Origin: an uncultured Thiodictyon sp.
GTDB taxonomy: Bacteria > Pseudomonadota > Gammaproteobacteria > Chromatiales > Chromatiaceae
DNA: 49,176 nt
Direction: 5' to 3'
Assembly: GCF_903946935.1 (NCBI RefSeq)
Contig: NZ_CAJAXH010000256.1
Coordinates: forward strand, 1 to 49,176
Shown here: positions 14,723-22,337 of the stretch, piece after piece
Position numbering within the stretch: the stretch's first letter is position 1
Layout of the letters: each line of letters begins with the position of its first letter
Notes under the pieces: generated by a model
The model's input: only the letters and a program-made list of their open reading frames with translations
What the model was told of the DNA's origin: nothing
Database searches by the model: none
Translations under genes and position numbers: made by a program

Positions 14723-16984
14723 TCATTTCGTCAGGGCCATAAAGAGCTGCGGCAGACGCTCCGGCAGCCGCTCGACCCGGTCGATGACGGTGAAGCGATT
14801 GCCGAAGCAGTCGCGGACATACTCATCGGCATGGGCGTCGAGGTTGATACAATAGGTGTAGATGCCCTGTTGGTCGAGTTCCTGTACCGCCTTGTGGGTG
14901 TCCTCGATCAGCAGGCGTTCGTCATCCACGTCGATATCATGGGGCTGGCCGTCAGTGAGGATCAGCATCAGCTTCTTCTCCGCCACACGGGCCTCCAAAT
15001 AATGGGCGGCATGGCGCAAGGCCGCGCCCATGCGGGTGGAATAGCCCGCCTCCATCGCCGCCAGCCGGGCCTTGACCTGGTCGCCCCAGTCCTCGCTATA
15101 ACCCTTGATATGCTGGTAGCGAACCTCATGGCGGGTATTGGACGAGAAGCCGGCGATAGCGAACTCATCCCCCAGATGGTCGATGGCCCAACCGAGCAGG
15201 GCGACCGCCTCCTGACTGAGCTCAAGGATACTCTGGGTACACCCGTCCGGCACCTGATTCAGTGACTGGGACAGATCGAGCAGGAGCATGACGGCAATGT
15301 CGCGTCCGTCGTGACGGTGGCTCATATTGATGCGCGGGTCCGGGGTCGCCCCGCCCCGGTAGTCGATCAGCGACCGGATGGCCACGTCCAGGTCCAGCTC
15401 ACTGCCCTCCTCCTGGTAGCGCAGGCGCACATAGTGCTGTGGCTTGAGCAGGTCGAGGATCTGCTTGAGACGCTTGGCCAGCATCCGGTGCTTGTCGAGG
15501 AGCGCGTCGATGAAGGCCGGATCGCCCGCGGGGTGCAGGCCCTCGTAGAGGCTTACCCAGTCCGGGCGATAGGTCTTGCTCTTGTAATCCCACTCCGGAT
15601 AGTGGCGCGGCGGCAGGGTCTGTGCCTCTTCGGGTGGGCGCTGCTTGCGCTCCGCAAAGGTCTCCTCCTCATCGCCCTGCTCGATATAACGCCATAGGTG
15701 CCGGTTGTCATCCCGGTAGTCGACCTCGGTATCGGTGAAATAGACCTTGGGCGAGAGGTCTTGCTGGCGGCGGGTGCGGGCGATATAGGCGATCGCCAGC
15801 TCCGCCATCGCCTGGGTGCTGGACTCGCCCTGGGCCAATTCAGCATGGAAACGCGCGAGGAATTCGAGCAGGTCCGGGTTGCGATAACCGTGATTCGGAT
15901 CGAGCACGGCACGCGAGAAGATCGCCAGCCGATGGCGGATACAGGACACGCGCTCCGGATCGCAGGCATCCTCCTGCGGCGCCGGGTGTAAGGCGAGCAA
16001 GATTGCGCGCAGCCCCGGATACTCGCGCAGCGCCAGGGTCTCGACCCGACAGTCCTCGAAGGTCTCTACCGCTACCCGTTGGAAGGGGCTCAGGTTATCC
16101 GCCACCAATGAGCGACTCCAGCGCAGATGGGCGGCAATATGGGCCAGCAGCGCCCGGTAGCGATCGAGGCCGGGCACCCCCTCGCGATCGTCATAGGCAT
16201 CCGGGACCCGCATCCCCAGGGGATCGAAATAGGGCACCGGCTTGCGCAATTCATCGAACCCTTCAGAATACGGGACCAGCGGCAACCCCTCCCGCCAGAG
16301 CGCGCGCAGATACAGATCGAGCCGGCGTTCATTGTCGACGAACAGGGTGCCGTGACGCTCCCGCTGCAACACCGCGCGGCTGTCCGCCGATTGCAGGCTG
16401 AAATAATCTCGCTGGCGGTCGGGATGATCGCCATAGTGCCGCACGCCATAATCGATCCAGTTGCCCAGGCCCCGGCAGGTGAGCTGGCTCAGAAGATAAG
16501 GGACCCGCTCCAGCAGGTCGGGAAGGCTCGGGCTCGGAATCGTGGTATGAAAACCGTGAATGGAACCGGTGGTCCGCGCCATGAAGTCGAGGATGATCTC
16601 GATATAGCGACTGAGCAGTTCGGCACAGGGCAGCCGCCGCGATGCCTCCGGAATACTCTGCAAGAAGGGCAGGATCGCCTTGCCATTGGGACTGCGCGAG
16701 ATCGTCCACACCGCCTGGGAGACCATGGCGAGCGCCTCCTCACCCACATCGGCGGCGACCCGCGGCAGTTCCTGGAGATAGACCAGGACCGGCTCAAAAC
16801 CGCGCCCGATCCGGCAGATCAACGAGGCCCCGTCCAGATAGTCCCTAATCCCCGCCGCGGTCAACAGCCGCTGCGCCTCCGCCATACAGTCGGGAAACAC
16901 ATGATCGAGCTGGGGAAAGTTGCAGCGCAGTTGCTCCCGGTAGGGCTGGAGGGCCGCGGCGGTGAGCGGTAGCGTGACGAGCAT
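14723..16984 (-). CDS. cbbO: CbbO, VWA-domain RuBisCO activase subunit
   Basis: A 753-residue protein of the CbbO/NorD family. The C-terminal von Willebrand A domain has an intact MIDAS site: DLSQS (Asp570, Ser572, Ser574), a conserved Thr in STRMG and Asp678 in LTDGQPHD. The long N-terminal region is helical, as in characterised CbbO. CbbO works with the AAA+ protein CbbQ to remodel inhibited RuBisCO, with the VWA domain contacting the enzyme. The locus context (cbbQ and form II cbbM on the same strand) favours CbbO over NorD. It is unusual that cbbQ lies 4.3 kb upstream, with unrelated genes between. The FNR-like gene follows downstream. Confidence 0.88.
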   Translation of the reverse strand: MLVTLPLTAAALQPYREQLRCNFPQLDHVFPDCMAEAQRLLTAAGIRDYLDGASLICRIGRGFEPVLVYLQELPRVAADVGEEALAMVSQAVWTISRSPNGKAILPFLQSIPEASRRLPCAELLSRYIEIILDFMARTTGSIHGFHTTIPSPSLPDLLERVPYLLSQLTCRGLGNWIDYGVRHYGDHPDRQRDYFSLQSADSRAVLQRERHGTLFVDNERRLDLYLRALWREGLPLVPYSEGFDELRKPVPYFDPLGMRVPDAYDDREGVPGLDRYRALLAHIAAHLRWSRSLVADNLSPFQRVAVETFEDCRVETLALREYPGLRAILLALHPAPQEDACDPERVSCIRHRLAIFSRAVLDPNHGYRNPDLLEFLARFHAELAQGESSTQAMAELAIAYIARTRRQQDLSPKVYFTDTEVDYRDDNRHLWRYIEQGDEEETFAERKQRPPEEAQTLPPRHYPEWDYKSKTYRPDWVSLYEGLHPAGDPAFIDALLDKHRMLAKRLKQILDLLKPQHYVRLRYQEEGSELDLDVAIRSLIDYRGGATPDPRINMSHRHDGRDIAVMLLLDLSQSLNQVPDGCTQSILELSQEAVALLGWAIDHLGDEFAIAGFSSNTRHEVRYQHIKGYSEDWGDQVKARLAAMEAGYSTRMGAALRHAAHYLEARVAEKKLMLILTDGQPHDIDVDDERLLIEDTHKAVQELDQQGIYTYCINLDAHADEYVRDCFGNRFTVIDRVERLPERLPQLFMALTK

Positions 16985-17062
16985 GGGGCCTCCGGCGGCG
17001 TTCTTACGAGCAGGTCAAGGGCGCAGGGTACACCGGGCGGCGGCCGGCGAGTCACCCAGAAA

Positions 17063-17404
17063 TTAAGCCTTTTTCACAAATTCGGATTTCAACTGCATGG
17101 CCCCAATGCCATCGATCTTGCAATCGATATTATGATCGCCATCGACCAGCCGCATCACCTTGACCTTGGTTCCCACCTTGACCACGGATGAGGTCCCCTT
17201 GACCTTGAGGTCTTTGATCACGGTCACCGAGTCGCCGTCATTGAGCACATTGCCAAAGGCATCGCGCACCGCGAGACCCTGATCGGCGTCCCCCGCGACC
17301 GCATCGCGCGCCCACTCATGCGCGCACTCGGGACACACATACATGGCGCCGTCTTCGTATGTGTGTTCAGAACCACATTCGGGACATTGGGGCAAACTGC
17401 TCAT
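17063..17404 (-). CDS. yjdM: YjdM/PhnA-family zinc-ribbon protein
   Basis: A 113-residue protein with an N-terminal zinc ribbon ([12 protein letters not shown], then CPECAHEW) and a C-terminal SH3-like beta barrel containing [20 protein letters not shown] and the [20 protein letters not shown] segment. This is the full-length arrangement of the YjdM family, formerly called PhnA and once misnamed alkylphosphonate uptake protein. Its physiological role is unclear, and it is not the phosphonoacetate hydrolase. It is one of the genes lying between cbbO and cbbQ. It is followed by cbbO 79 bp downstream on the same strand. Confidence 0.92.
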   Translation of the reverse strand: MSSLPQCPECGSEHTYEDGAMYVCPECAHEWARDAVAGDADQGLAVRDAFGNVLNDGDSVTVIKDLKVKGTSSVVKVGTKVKVMRLVDGDHNIDCKIDGIGAMQLKSEFVKKA

Positions 17405-17467
17405 TACTTAACCCTATTGTTGATTCGTGTTCTCACTCCTGCCACCACCCGCCAGCCCGGCTACAGG

Positions 17468-18712
17468 TCACTGACTCCCGCCCGCGCCGCCAAAAAAGAG
17501 GTAGGCGGCAAACACGGCGGCCGTGAACCCTGCCAGGTCGGCGATCAGACCGCCGGCGACCGCGTAGCGGACCCGCTTGATGCCGATGGCGCCAAAATAG
17601 ACGGCCAGCACGTAGAAGGTGGTCTCGGTGCTGCCCTGAATGATACAGGCAAGACGGCCGGCAAACGAGTCCGCGCCCCGCATCTGCATGGTTTCGATCA
17701 TCATGGCCCGCGCACCGGAGCCCGAGAGCGGCTTCATGAGCATCGTGGGCAGGCCATCGACCCAGCGGGCATCGAAGCCTGCGGCCCTGACCAACCCCGC
17801 CGCCGCCTGCATGGCGACGTCCAGTGCGCCGCTGGCGCGCAACAGGCCGACCGCCACCAGCATGGCAACCAGATAGGGGATGATGGTGACGGCCGTCTGA
17901 AACCCCTCCTTCGCCCCCTCGACGAAGGCCTCATAGGCGTTGACCCTGCGCCACAAGGCCCCGAGCAAGAAGGCCATGACGATCGCCAGCAGCAGAAAAT
18001 TACTCAGCAGCGAGGAGGTCGCGCCCATCTCCGCGGCCGGCAGGCGGGCAAAATAGACCGCCAGGCCGCCGACCCCAAAGGTGAGCCCCCCAATCCAGGC
18101 CAACACCACCGGATCGAGCCGGATGCGCTGACGCAGGGCGACGAAAGCAAAGCCGGCGAGCGTCGAGCAGTAGGTGGCCATCAATATTGGAATAAATACA
18201 TCGGTCGGGTCGGCCGCACCCAGTTGCGCCCGATAGGTAAAGATGGTCACCGGCAGCAGCGTGATACTGGAGGCATTGAGCACGAGAAACAGGATCTGCG
18301 CGTTACTCGCCGTGTCCGGATCTGGGTTGAGCGTCTGCAATTGGGTCATCGCCCGGATGCCGATCGGCGTGGCCGCATTGTCGAGCCCCAGCAGATTGGC
18401 CGCCATGTTCATGGCGATCGACCCCAGGGCCGGGTGCCCCGCCGGCACCTGCGGAAAGAGTCGGGCAAAGAGTGGCGATAACAGACGCGCGAGTCCATCG
18501 AGAACACCGACCCGCTCGCCGATCTTCAGCACCCCCAGCCATAGGCACATGACCCCGGTGAGCCCCAGCGCGATATCGAATGCCAGCCTGGCATTATCGA
18601 ACCCGGCCTTCATCATCCGCGCAAAGACATCCGGCTGACCGCCCACCAATAACTGGAACAGCCCGGCGGCAAAGGCCGTCAGAAAGAAGCCGATCCAGAT
18701 CAGGTTGAGCAT
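17468..18712 (-). CDS. Fused SpmA/SpmB-type nucleoside-recognition membrane protein
   Basis: A 414-residue integral membrane protein with about ten hydrophobic segments. The N-terminal half resembles SpmA (LGLTGVMCLWLGVLKIGERV, then SIAMNMAANLLGLDNAATPI) and the C-terminal half resembles SpmB (EGAKEGFQTAVTIIPYLVAM and a GCxxxTF-like IIQGSTETTFYVLAVYFG). These are the two Gate/nucleoside-recognition domains fused in one chain, common in Gram-negative bacteria where no sporulation occurs. The transport substrate is unknown. It is upstream of yjdM by 63 bp on the same strand and could share its transcript. It has no evident link to carbon fixation although it lies between cbbO and cbbQ. Confidence 0.88.
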   Translation of the reverse strand: MLNLIWIGFFLTAFAAGLFQLLVGGQPDVFARMMKAGFDNARLAFDIALGLTGVMCLWLGVLKIGERVGVLDGLARLLSPLFARLFPQVPAGHPALGSIAMNMAANLLGLDNAATPIGIRAMTQLQTLNPDPDTASNAQILFLVLNASSITLLPVTIFTYRAQLGAADPTDVFIPILMATYCSTLAGFAFVALRQRIRLDPVVLAWIGGLTFGVGGLAVYFARLPAAEMGATSSLLSNFLLLAIVMAFLLGALWRRVNAYEAFVEGAKEGFQTAVTIIPYLVAMLVAVGLLRASGALDVAMQAAAGLVRAAGFDARWVDGLPTMLMKPLSGSGARAMMIETMQMRGADSFAGRLACIIQGSTETTFYVLAVYFGAIGIKRVRYAVAGGLIADLAGFTAAVFAAYLFFGGAGGSQ

Positions 18713-18954
18713 AAGCCAAGGGAACGTAGGTTGGGATGAGCAGAGTGGACCCGAACCACATGACCCTCTCGTGACACCGCTGCGACGGTGTCACGCATGT
18801 GTTGGGCGCTCTGCGCCCCGCGGCCCGCGGTCCGACTTATGATTAAGGCCCGCCACCCGACGCGGGATAATCAGGTCGTAGCCTGGATGGAGCGTAGCGG
18901 AATCCAGGTGAAGCCGACATTATCTGGTCAGGCGACCCTTTCCTTGCCAAAAGC
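18713..18954. other. Intergenic segment with common repeat fragments
   Basis: It contains ACGTAGGTTGGGATGAGC near 18725 and GTAGCCTGGATGGAGCGTAG near 18880. Both resemble short dispersed intergenic sequences frequent in gammaproteobacteria. A small hairpin, GTGACACCGCTGCGACGGTGTCAC, spans about 18772-18795. No gene is apparent. Confidence 0.4.
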
Positions 18955-19209
18955 TTATTCGCGAAGCTTTTCGAGAACCCACTCTCGAAGCAATGACTCC
19001 CTAGGCAACCCTCTGGACCGCGCGATGCGAGTAACGGCAGCGATCTCTTGGCGCCGCAGATGTATTTTCATCACAGCCTCGGCCTTAGGTGCAAAGACGG
19101 GCGCTGCAACCACTTCGAGTTGATCCTCGAAGTCAGTCAGATCGTGAGCGTCCCAGAATTGCGCCAACTCGTCGATAGAATCAGTAGAAGGAAGCTGTTG
19201 TTTTTTCAT
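18955..19209 (-). CDS. BrnA/CopG-like antitoxin
   Basis: An 84-residue protein starting MKKQQLPSTDSIDELAQFWD, followed by HDLTDFEDQLE, the conserved opening of CopG-type antitoxins paired with BrnT-like toxins. The C-terminal part (IHLRRQEIAAVTRIARSRG) fits a ribbon-helix-helix DNA-binding unit. It is the second gene of the pair: its ATG overlaps the toxin stop by 4 bp. It would neutralise the toxin and repress the pair's promoter. The start at 19209 is set by that overlap and by the MKK opening. The pair lies in the AT-richer interval between cbbO and cbbQ. Confidence 0.82.
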   Translation of the reverse strand: MKKQQLPSTDSIDELAQFWDAHDLTDFEDQLEVVAAPVFAPKAEAVMKIHLRRQEIAAVTRIARSRGLPRESLLREWVLEKLRE

Positions 19210-19490
19210 CGCCTTTTCGACTGCATAAATCGCTGTTTCTCGGCTTGTGTCATTGGGCGCGCCGTTACCGGATAACCCGTACCTTCGGGAAATTGTATAA
19301 TCACACAAAATAGACACCGTCCCGCGGCCGTTAACCCAAGAGCATAGTAGACCGGGTTTGCACCCTCTGATTTCGCTCGTAACACCAGGGGCCGCCCGAA
19401 ACAGACTTCCTCCACTTCGGCGGGAGCTATATGGTGACGTGCGATATGCTCAATACGATCATCAGGCCAGACGAGACGATCAATTTTCAT
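19206..19490 (-). CDS. BrnT-like toxin (RelE-fold ribonuclease family)
   Basis: A 94-residue basic protein. It begins MKIDRLVWPDDRIEHIARHH and continues with EVEEVCFGRPLVLRAKSE. The GYPVTARPMTQAEKQRF tail matches the ITAR-M-T-xx-E-R ending of BrnT-like toxins. In this family the toxin is a ribonuclease that inhibits translation. The gene precedes and overlaps the CopG-type antitoxin by 4 bp, the usual BrnTA order. The N-terminal WD-x-K-A-x2-N motif of classical BrnT is changed here, so it belongs to a divergent branch. Activity is not established. Confidence 0.78.
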   Translation of the reverse strand: MKIDRLVWPDDRIEHIARHHIAPAEVEEVCFGRPLVLRAKSEGANPVYYALGLTAAGRCLFCVIIQFPEGTGYPVTARPMTQAEKQRFMQSKRR

Positions 19491-19596
19491 GCGCTTATTC
19501 GTTCATAAAAGTATACGTGGTCTGCGCACTATTCCCCCCAGAGCATCGGGAAAAAATTAGAGCTAACAGGAAAAAGGAGCCGGCCAATTTTCTTTA

Positions 19597-19791
19597 CTAT
19601 TCAAGCATATAAGAAATAATCGCCTCAAGATCGAGCCGCTCGGATGCTCTAAGCATCTCTATACCGCAAATCTTTCCGTCCGCCGCGGTGTCGAGATTGA
19701 CGCCTTCTGCGATTTCAATGACTCCGTCCGGCGATTGTTCGCCGAAACTCAAGTACAAAGCATCAACTTCATCGTCATAATGTACTTTCAT
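19597..19791 (-). CDS. DUF2283 small protein
   Basis: A 64-residue protein with the full DUF2283 pattern: MKVHYDDEVDALYLSFGE, EIAEGVNLDTAADGKICGIE and a C-terminal helix with LDLEAI. Such proteins are small beta-rich folds of unknown function, frequently near toxin-antitoxin genes and mobile elements. It lies about 107 bp from the BrnT-like toxin start on the same strand. Nothing points to a specific role. Confidence 0.85.
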   Translation of the reverse strand: MKVHYDDEVDALYLSFGEQSPDGVIEIAEGVNLDTAADGKICGIEMLRASERLDLEAIISYMLE

Positions 19792-19851
19792 GTGACAACC
19801 CTCTGCTCAGCGTCGGGTTACGCTACGCTAACCAAACCTACGAACGCTGAC

Positions 19852-20484
19852 TCAGAGATAAGAGCGATCGATTCTGACTAATAACTTACTCGGGTTCGTC
19901 GGATTTCTCGCAACCCTGCCTGATAAAGCCGCGTTGAGGATATGTATACCTTGGCTATCTCCCCAATCAGTTTCCTCCTCGCACTCCATTAGCCACTGCA
20001 AAAGGCGCGGAAAATGACGATTTTCACCCACGTTGATGCGCCCTTTCAACAAAGCTGTTTCAAATACCTGATCAAGAGTCTTCCGCAAGAAAACTTGCAT
20101 GTTTACGTCGACCTTTTCCTCGTCATTACCGAGCCTCCTGGCAACCTCATATATTGCCTGCTTGATCTGATTCGGCGTTAGGTCGCTCACGTCTGTGACT
20201 AGCTGAACATCCGGTTCTGCCAATTCTTCGATAATATCTATGACAGATTTGGATTCATCCATATCCAAAACTTCTGTTATTCGCCCCTTGTCATCTCTTC
20301 TTAGCGCAGACTCAAGTTGCTCTAGGACGCTGCGAAAACGATCCGTCGGACTAGAGCCACGGATTTCCATTGGCTCATTGAACACCTGTTCCCATACAGA
20401 GCGGATGTTGGAGACTACCTTATTAATCGCCTTTGAGGCAACTACCTTTCCGTGACCATCGAGTGAGAAGTCGTCATATGCCAT
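19852..20484 (-). CDS. Uncharacterised protein, AT-rich island gene
   Basis: A 210-residue protein of no recognised family. It is soluble and acidic to neutral with predicted helices (RSVLEQLESALRRDDKGRIT, QIKQAIYEVARRLGNDEEKV) and no signal peptide, membrane helix, cysteine cluster or catalytic motif that I can identify. Its codon use is AT-richer than that of the flanking cbb genes, consistent with acquisition. It starts at an ATG at 20484 (MAYDDFSLDGHG). It neighbours a DUF2283 gene and a toxin-antitoxin pair. Confidence 0.65.
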   Translation of the reverse strand: MAYDDFSLDGHGKVVASKAINKVVSNIRSVWEQVFNEPMEIRGSSPTDRFRSVLEQLESALRRDDKGRITEVLDMDESKSVIDIIEELAEPDVQLVTDVSDLTPNQIKQAIYEVARRLGNDEEKVDVNMQVFLRKTLDQVFETALLKGRINVGENRHFPRLLQWLMECEEETDWGDSQGIHILNAALSGRVARNPTNPSKLLVRIDRSYL

Positions 20485-20682
20485 ATCGCCACCTTACACC
20501 GAAATATCAGCAGCTTAATAACCACAGTGAGTTCCTCGCGGCGAGATCACTCGATGAGCGAAAGGAAACACCGATAAGTAGTGGGAATACCCACTGGCGA
20601 CAACGGGCAGGGGTGGCTTCGCCCCCCTACACGCTTACGAGAAGAAACCCATTGGCAGGGGAAAGGATTGGGGCGAAATAAA

Positions 20683-21018
20683 TCAAAAATCACTTAAACT
20701 GCACGACTCCGTTCCGTAAGCCTTGATTTGCCATTTGCCTTCCTGGTTTTCGAGGCAGCCAGAAACCATGACCTGAATGCAGCTTCCGCAAGGGGGAGAC
20801 TCTGGGTCTTGGTCTCCAGAGAGACTAAGTCTAACGTCGAAAACAACTTCTTTGCTGTCGCCAGCGAATTCAGCCGATTTGATTTCATAGCTATCAAGCT
20901 CGAAACCGGAGGCGTTTGTCTCTGCCATTACGCTGGTCACAGCCGGATCATCATTGACAAGCCGCTCTGCCAGCACCTCGATATAATCCTCGACGATCTC
21001 TCTAGCGTTCTTAGCCAT
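20683..21018 (-). CDS. Uncharacterised small acidic protein
   Basis: A 111-residue acidic protein of unknown family. Residues 1-25 (MAKNAREIVEDYIEVLAERL) are helical and the rest looks like a beta sheet with repeated strands (FAGDSKEVVFDVRLSLSGD, CIQVMVSGCLE, GKWQIKAYGTESCSL). Four cysteines (CGSC, C, C) lie in the second half. The ATG at 21018 is chosen because GGAGGG precedes it at good spacing; the longer frame upstream is repeat-derived. It is separated from cbbQ by two inverted-repeat elements. Confidence 0.68.
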   Translation of the reverse strand: MAKNAREIVEDYIEVLAERLVNDDPAVTSVMAETNASGFELDSYEIKSAEFAGDSKEVVFDVRLSLSGDQDPESPPCGSCIQVMVSGCLENQEGKWQIKAYGTESCSLSDF

Positions 21019-21052
21019 AAAACCCTCCGGAAAAATTTTCAAAATAAGCATT

Positions 21053-21176
21053 CTTCTCGCTCCCACGCTCCAGCGTGGGAGCAAGTTGCGACGCTCCAGC
21101 GTCGCGTGCGCATGCGAGCCGCTGGAGCGGCCAAGACTGCATTCCCACGCGGAGCACGGAGCGTGGGAACGAGAAG
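21053..21176. repeat. Inverted-repeat element, 124 bp, 18-bp ends
   Basis: The left end CTTCTCGCTCCCACGCTC and right end GAGCGTGGGAACGAGAAG are inverted copies with one mismatch. Inner palindromes TCCCACGCTCCAGCGTGGGA (21061-21080) and GACGCTCCAGCGTC are also present. The composition resembles the widespread 'CTCCCACGCTCCAGCGTGGGAG' intergenic repeats. No transposase is encoded. Confidence 0.75.
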
Positions 21177-21234
21177 AACCAAGCAATCAACGCATTACGG
21201 AATATTGCACCAAGCTGTTGTTTGCATTATGCCA

Positions 21235-21315
21235 ATAAGAATTTTTCCGGCGGGCGCGCGGCACTACCCTCAATGCAGGCACACCGCCCGGCGCGCCCGC
21301 CGAAAAAATTCTTAT
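21235..21315. repeat. MITE-like 81-bp inverted-repeat element overlapping the cbbQ stop
   Basis: The 25-bp arms (21235-21259 and 21291-21315) match at 24 of 25 positions and begin ATAAGAATTTTT with a GC-rich inner part (CGGCGGGCGCGC). The right arm contains the cbbQ stop codon (21312-21314). In RNA from the cbb strand it would form a very strong hairpin right at the end of cbbQ, so it may also act as a terminator or 3' stabiliser. Confidence 0.8.
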
Positions 21316-22118
21316 GGAAAGACCGCATCAATCGCATGATGCAGCGTCGACCGTATGTCCTCATCGTCAGTAATCGGATCGACCAACGCCATCCGGCTCG
21401 CCTCGCGCGGCGCGATGCCCTCGTCCATCAGGTTGGCGGCATAGACCAGGAGCCGGGTGGAGATGCCTTCATCCAGCCCGTGACCCTTGAGGTTGCGCGC
21501 GGCGGCGGCGATCTTAACCAGCGCGCCTGCGACCTCCAGGCTGGTGCCGGTCTCGGTGGCGACGATCTGGGTCTCAAGGTCCGCCGGGGGATAGTCGAAG
21601 ACCAGGGCGGAAAAGCGCTGCTTGGTCGATTGCTTCAGGTCCTTCATCAGGGATTGATAGCCCGGATTGTAGGAGATGACCAATTGGAAATCGGGATGGG
21701 CGGTGACGACCTCGCCCTTCTTGTCCAACGGCATGGCGCGCCGGTGGTCGGTGAGGGGATGAATGACGACGGTGGTGTCCTGGCGGGCCTCGACGATCTC
21801 ATCCAGATAGCAGATGGCACCGATGCGCGCGGCGACGGTGAGCGGGCCGTCGAGCCAGCGGGTGCCGGTGGCGTCCAACAGATAGCGTCCGACCAGGTCC
21901 GAGGCGGTCATGTCCTCATTACAGGCGACGGTGATCAGCGGCTTGCCCAGGCGCCAGGCCATGTGCTCGATAAAGCGCGACTTACCGCAACCGGTGGGGC
22001 CCTTGACCATCACCGGCAGGCGGCGCTGATAGGCGGCCTCATAGAGTGTAATCTCATTGCCCTGGGGTTGGTAGAAGGGCGCGTCTTTGATCCGGTACTG
22101 CTCGGTGTCGATACTCAT
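21312..22118 (-). CDS. cbbQ: CbbQ, AAA+ RuBisCO activase ATPase
   Basis: A 268-residue MoxR-type AAA+ protein. Walker A is GPTGCGKS (residues 40-47), Walker B ends in CYLDE (Asp106, Glu107), and ISYNPGYQSLMKDLKQSTKQ marks sensor 1 and the arginine-finger region. CbbQ forms ATP-driven hexamers and, with CbbO, releases inhibitory sugar phosphates from RuBisCO. The start MSIDTEQYRIKD at 22118 is chosen over a longer frame to 22277, because the extension translates a family C repeat and a terminator. It follows form II cbbM on the same strand with about 219 bp between, containing a terminator-like hairpin. cbbO is 4.3 kb downstream. Confidence 0.95.
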   Translation of the reverse strand: MSIDTEQYRIKDAPFYQPQGNEITLYEAAYQRRLPVMVKGPTGCGKSRFIEHMAWRLGKPLITVACNEDMTASDLVGRYLLDATGTRWLDGPLTVAARIGAICYLDEIVEARQDTTVVIHPLTDHRRAMPLDKKGEVVTAHPDFQLVISYNPGYQSLMKDLKQSTKQRFSALVFDYPPADLETQIVATETGTSLEVAGALVKIAAAARNLKGHGLDEGISTRLLVYAANLMDEGIAPREASRMALVDPITDDEDIRSTLHHAIDAVFP

Positions 22119-22164
22119 GAGGGCTCGCGGGGTCACAGGTGATGTCGAAAGGCCTGAAAAAATG

Positions 22165-22228
22165 TCACGCCAAGGCGCCAAGACGCCAAGACGAATCCTC
22201 CCTTGGCGTCTTGGCGCCTTGGCGTGAG
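22165..22228. repeat. Dispersed repeat family C, compact copy, in cbbQ leader
   Basis: Its arms of about 25 bp (CACGCCAAGGCGCCAAGACG... and its inverse) are separated by about 11 bp, the tightest palindrome of this family in the window. It lies between the cbbM terminator and the cbbQ start, so it would fold in the cbbM-cbbQ transcript. Confidence 0.9.
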
Positions 22229-22282
22229 ACCTCTTCGTCGGCCTGAACGATAGGCAACGATAGGGCACGGCGCCCAAAACAA

Positions 22283-22307
22283 AAAGCCCCCGCTGGGCGG
22301 GGGCTTT
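22283..22307 (-). terminator. Intrinsic terminator between cbbM and cbbQ
   Basis: A perfect 10-bp stem, AAAGCCCCCG paired with CGGGGGCTTT, has a 5-base loop. On the cbb strand the stem is followed by TTTTTGTTTT-like sequence. It begins about 31 bp after the cbbM stop. It should end most cbbM transcripts, leaving cbbQ to read-through or its own promoter. Confidence 0.85.
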
Positions 22308-22337
22308 CGTCAGGTCCGTCTCAGCAATCCGAACCGC

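Noticed and set aside
17318-18481. 387-codon plus-strand frame
   Set aside because: It is antisense to the SpmA/SpmB-type gene; the translation is rich in His, Arg, Gln and Gly and typical of a shadow frame.
21075-22142. 355-codon plus-strand frame over cbbQ
   Set aside because: It is the antisense shadow of cbbQ, and its first part is repeat sequence.
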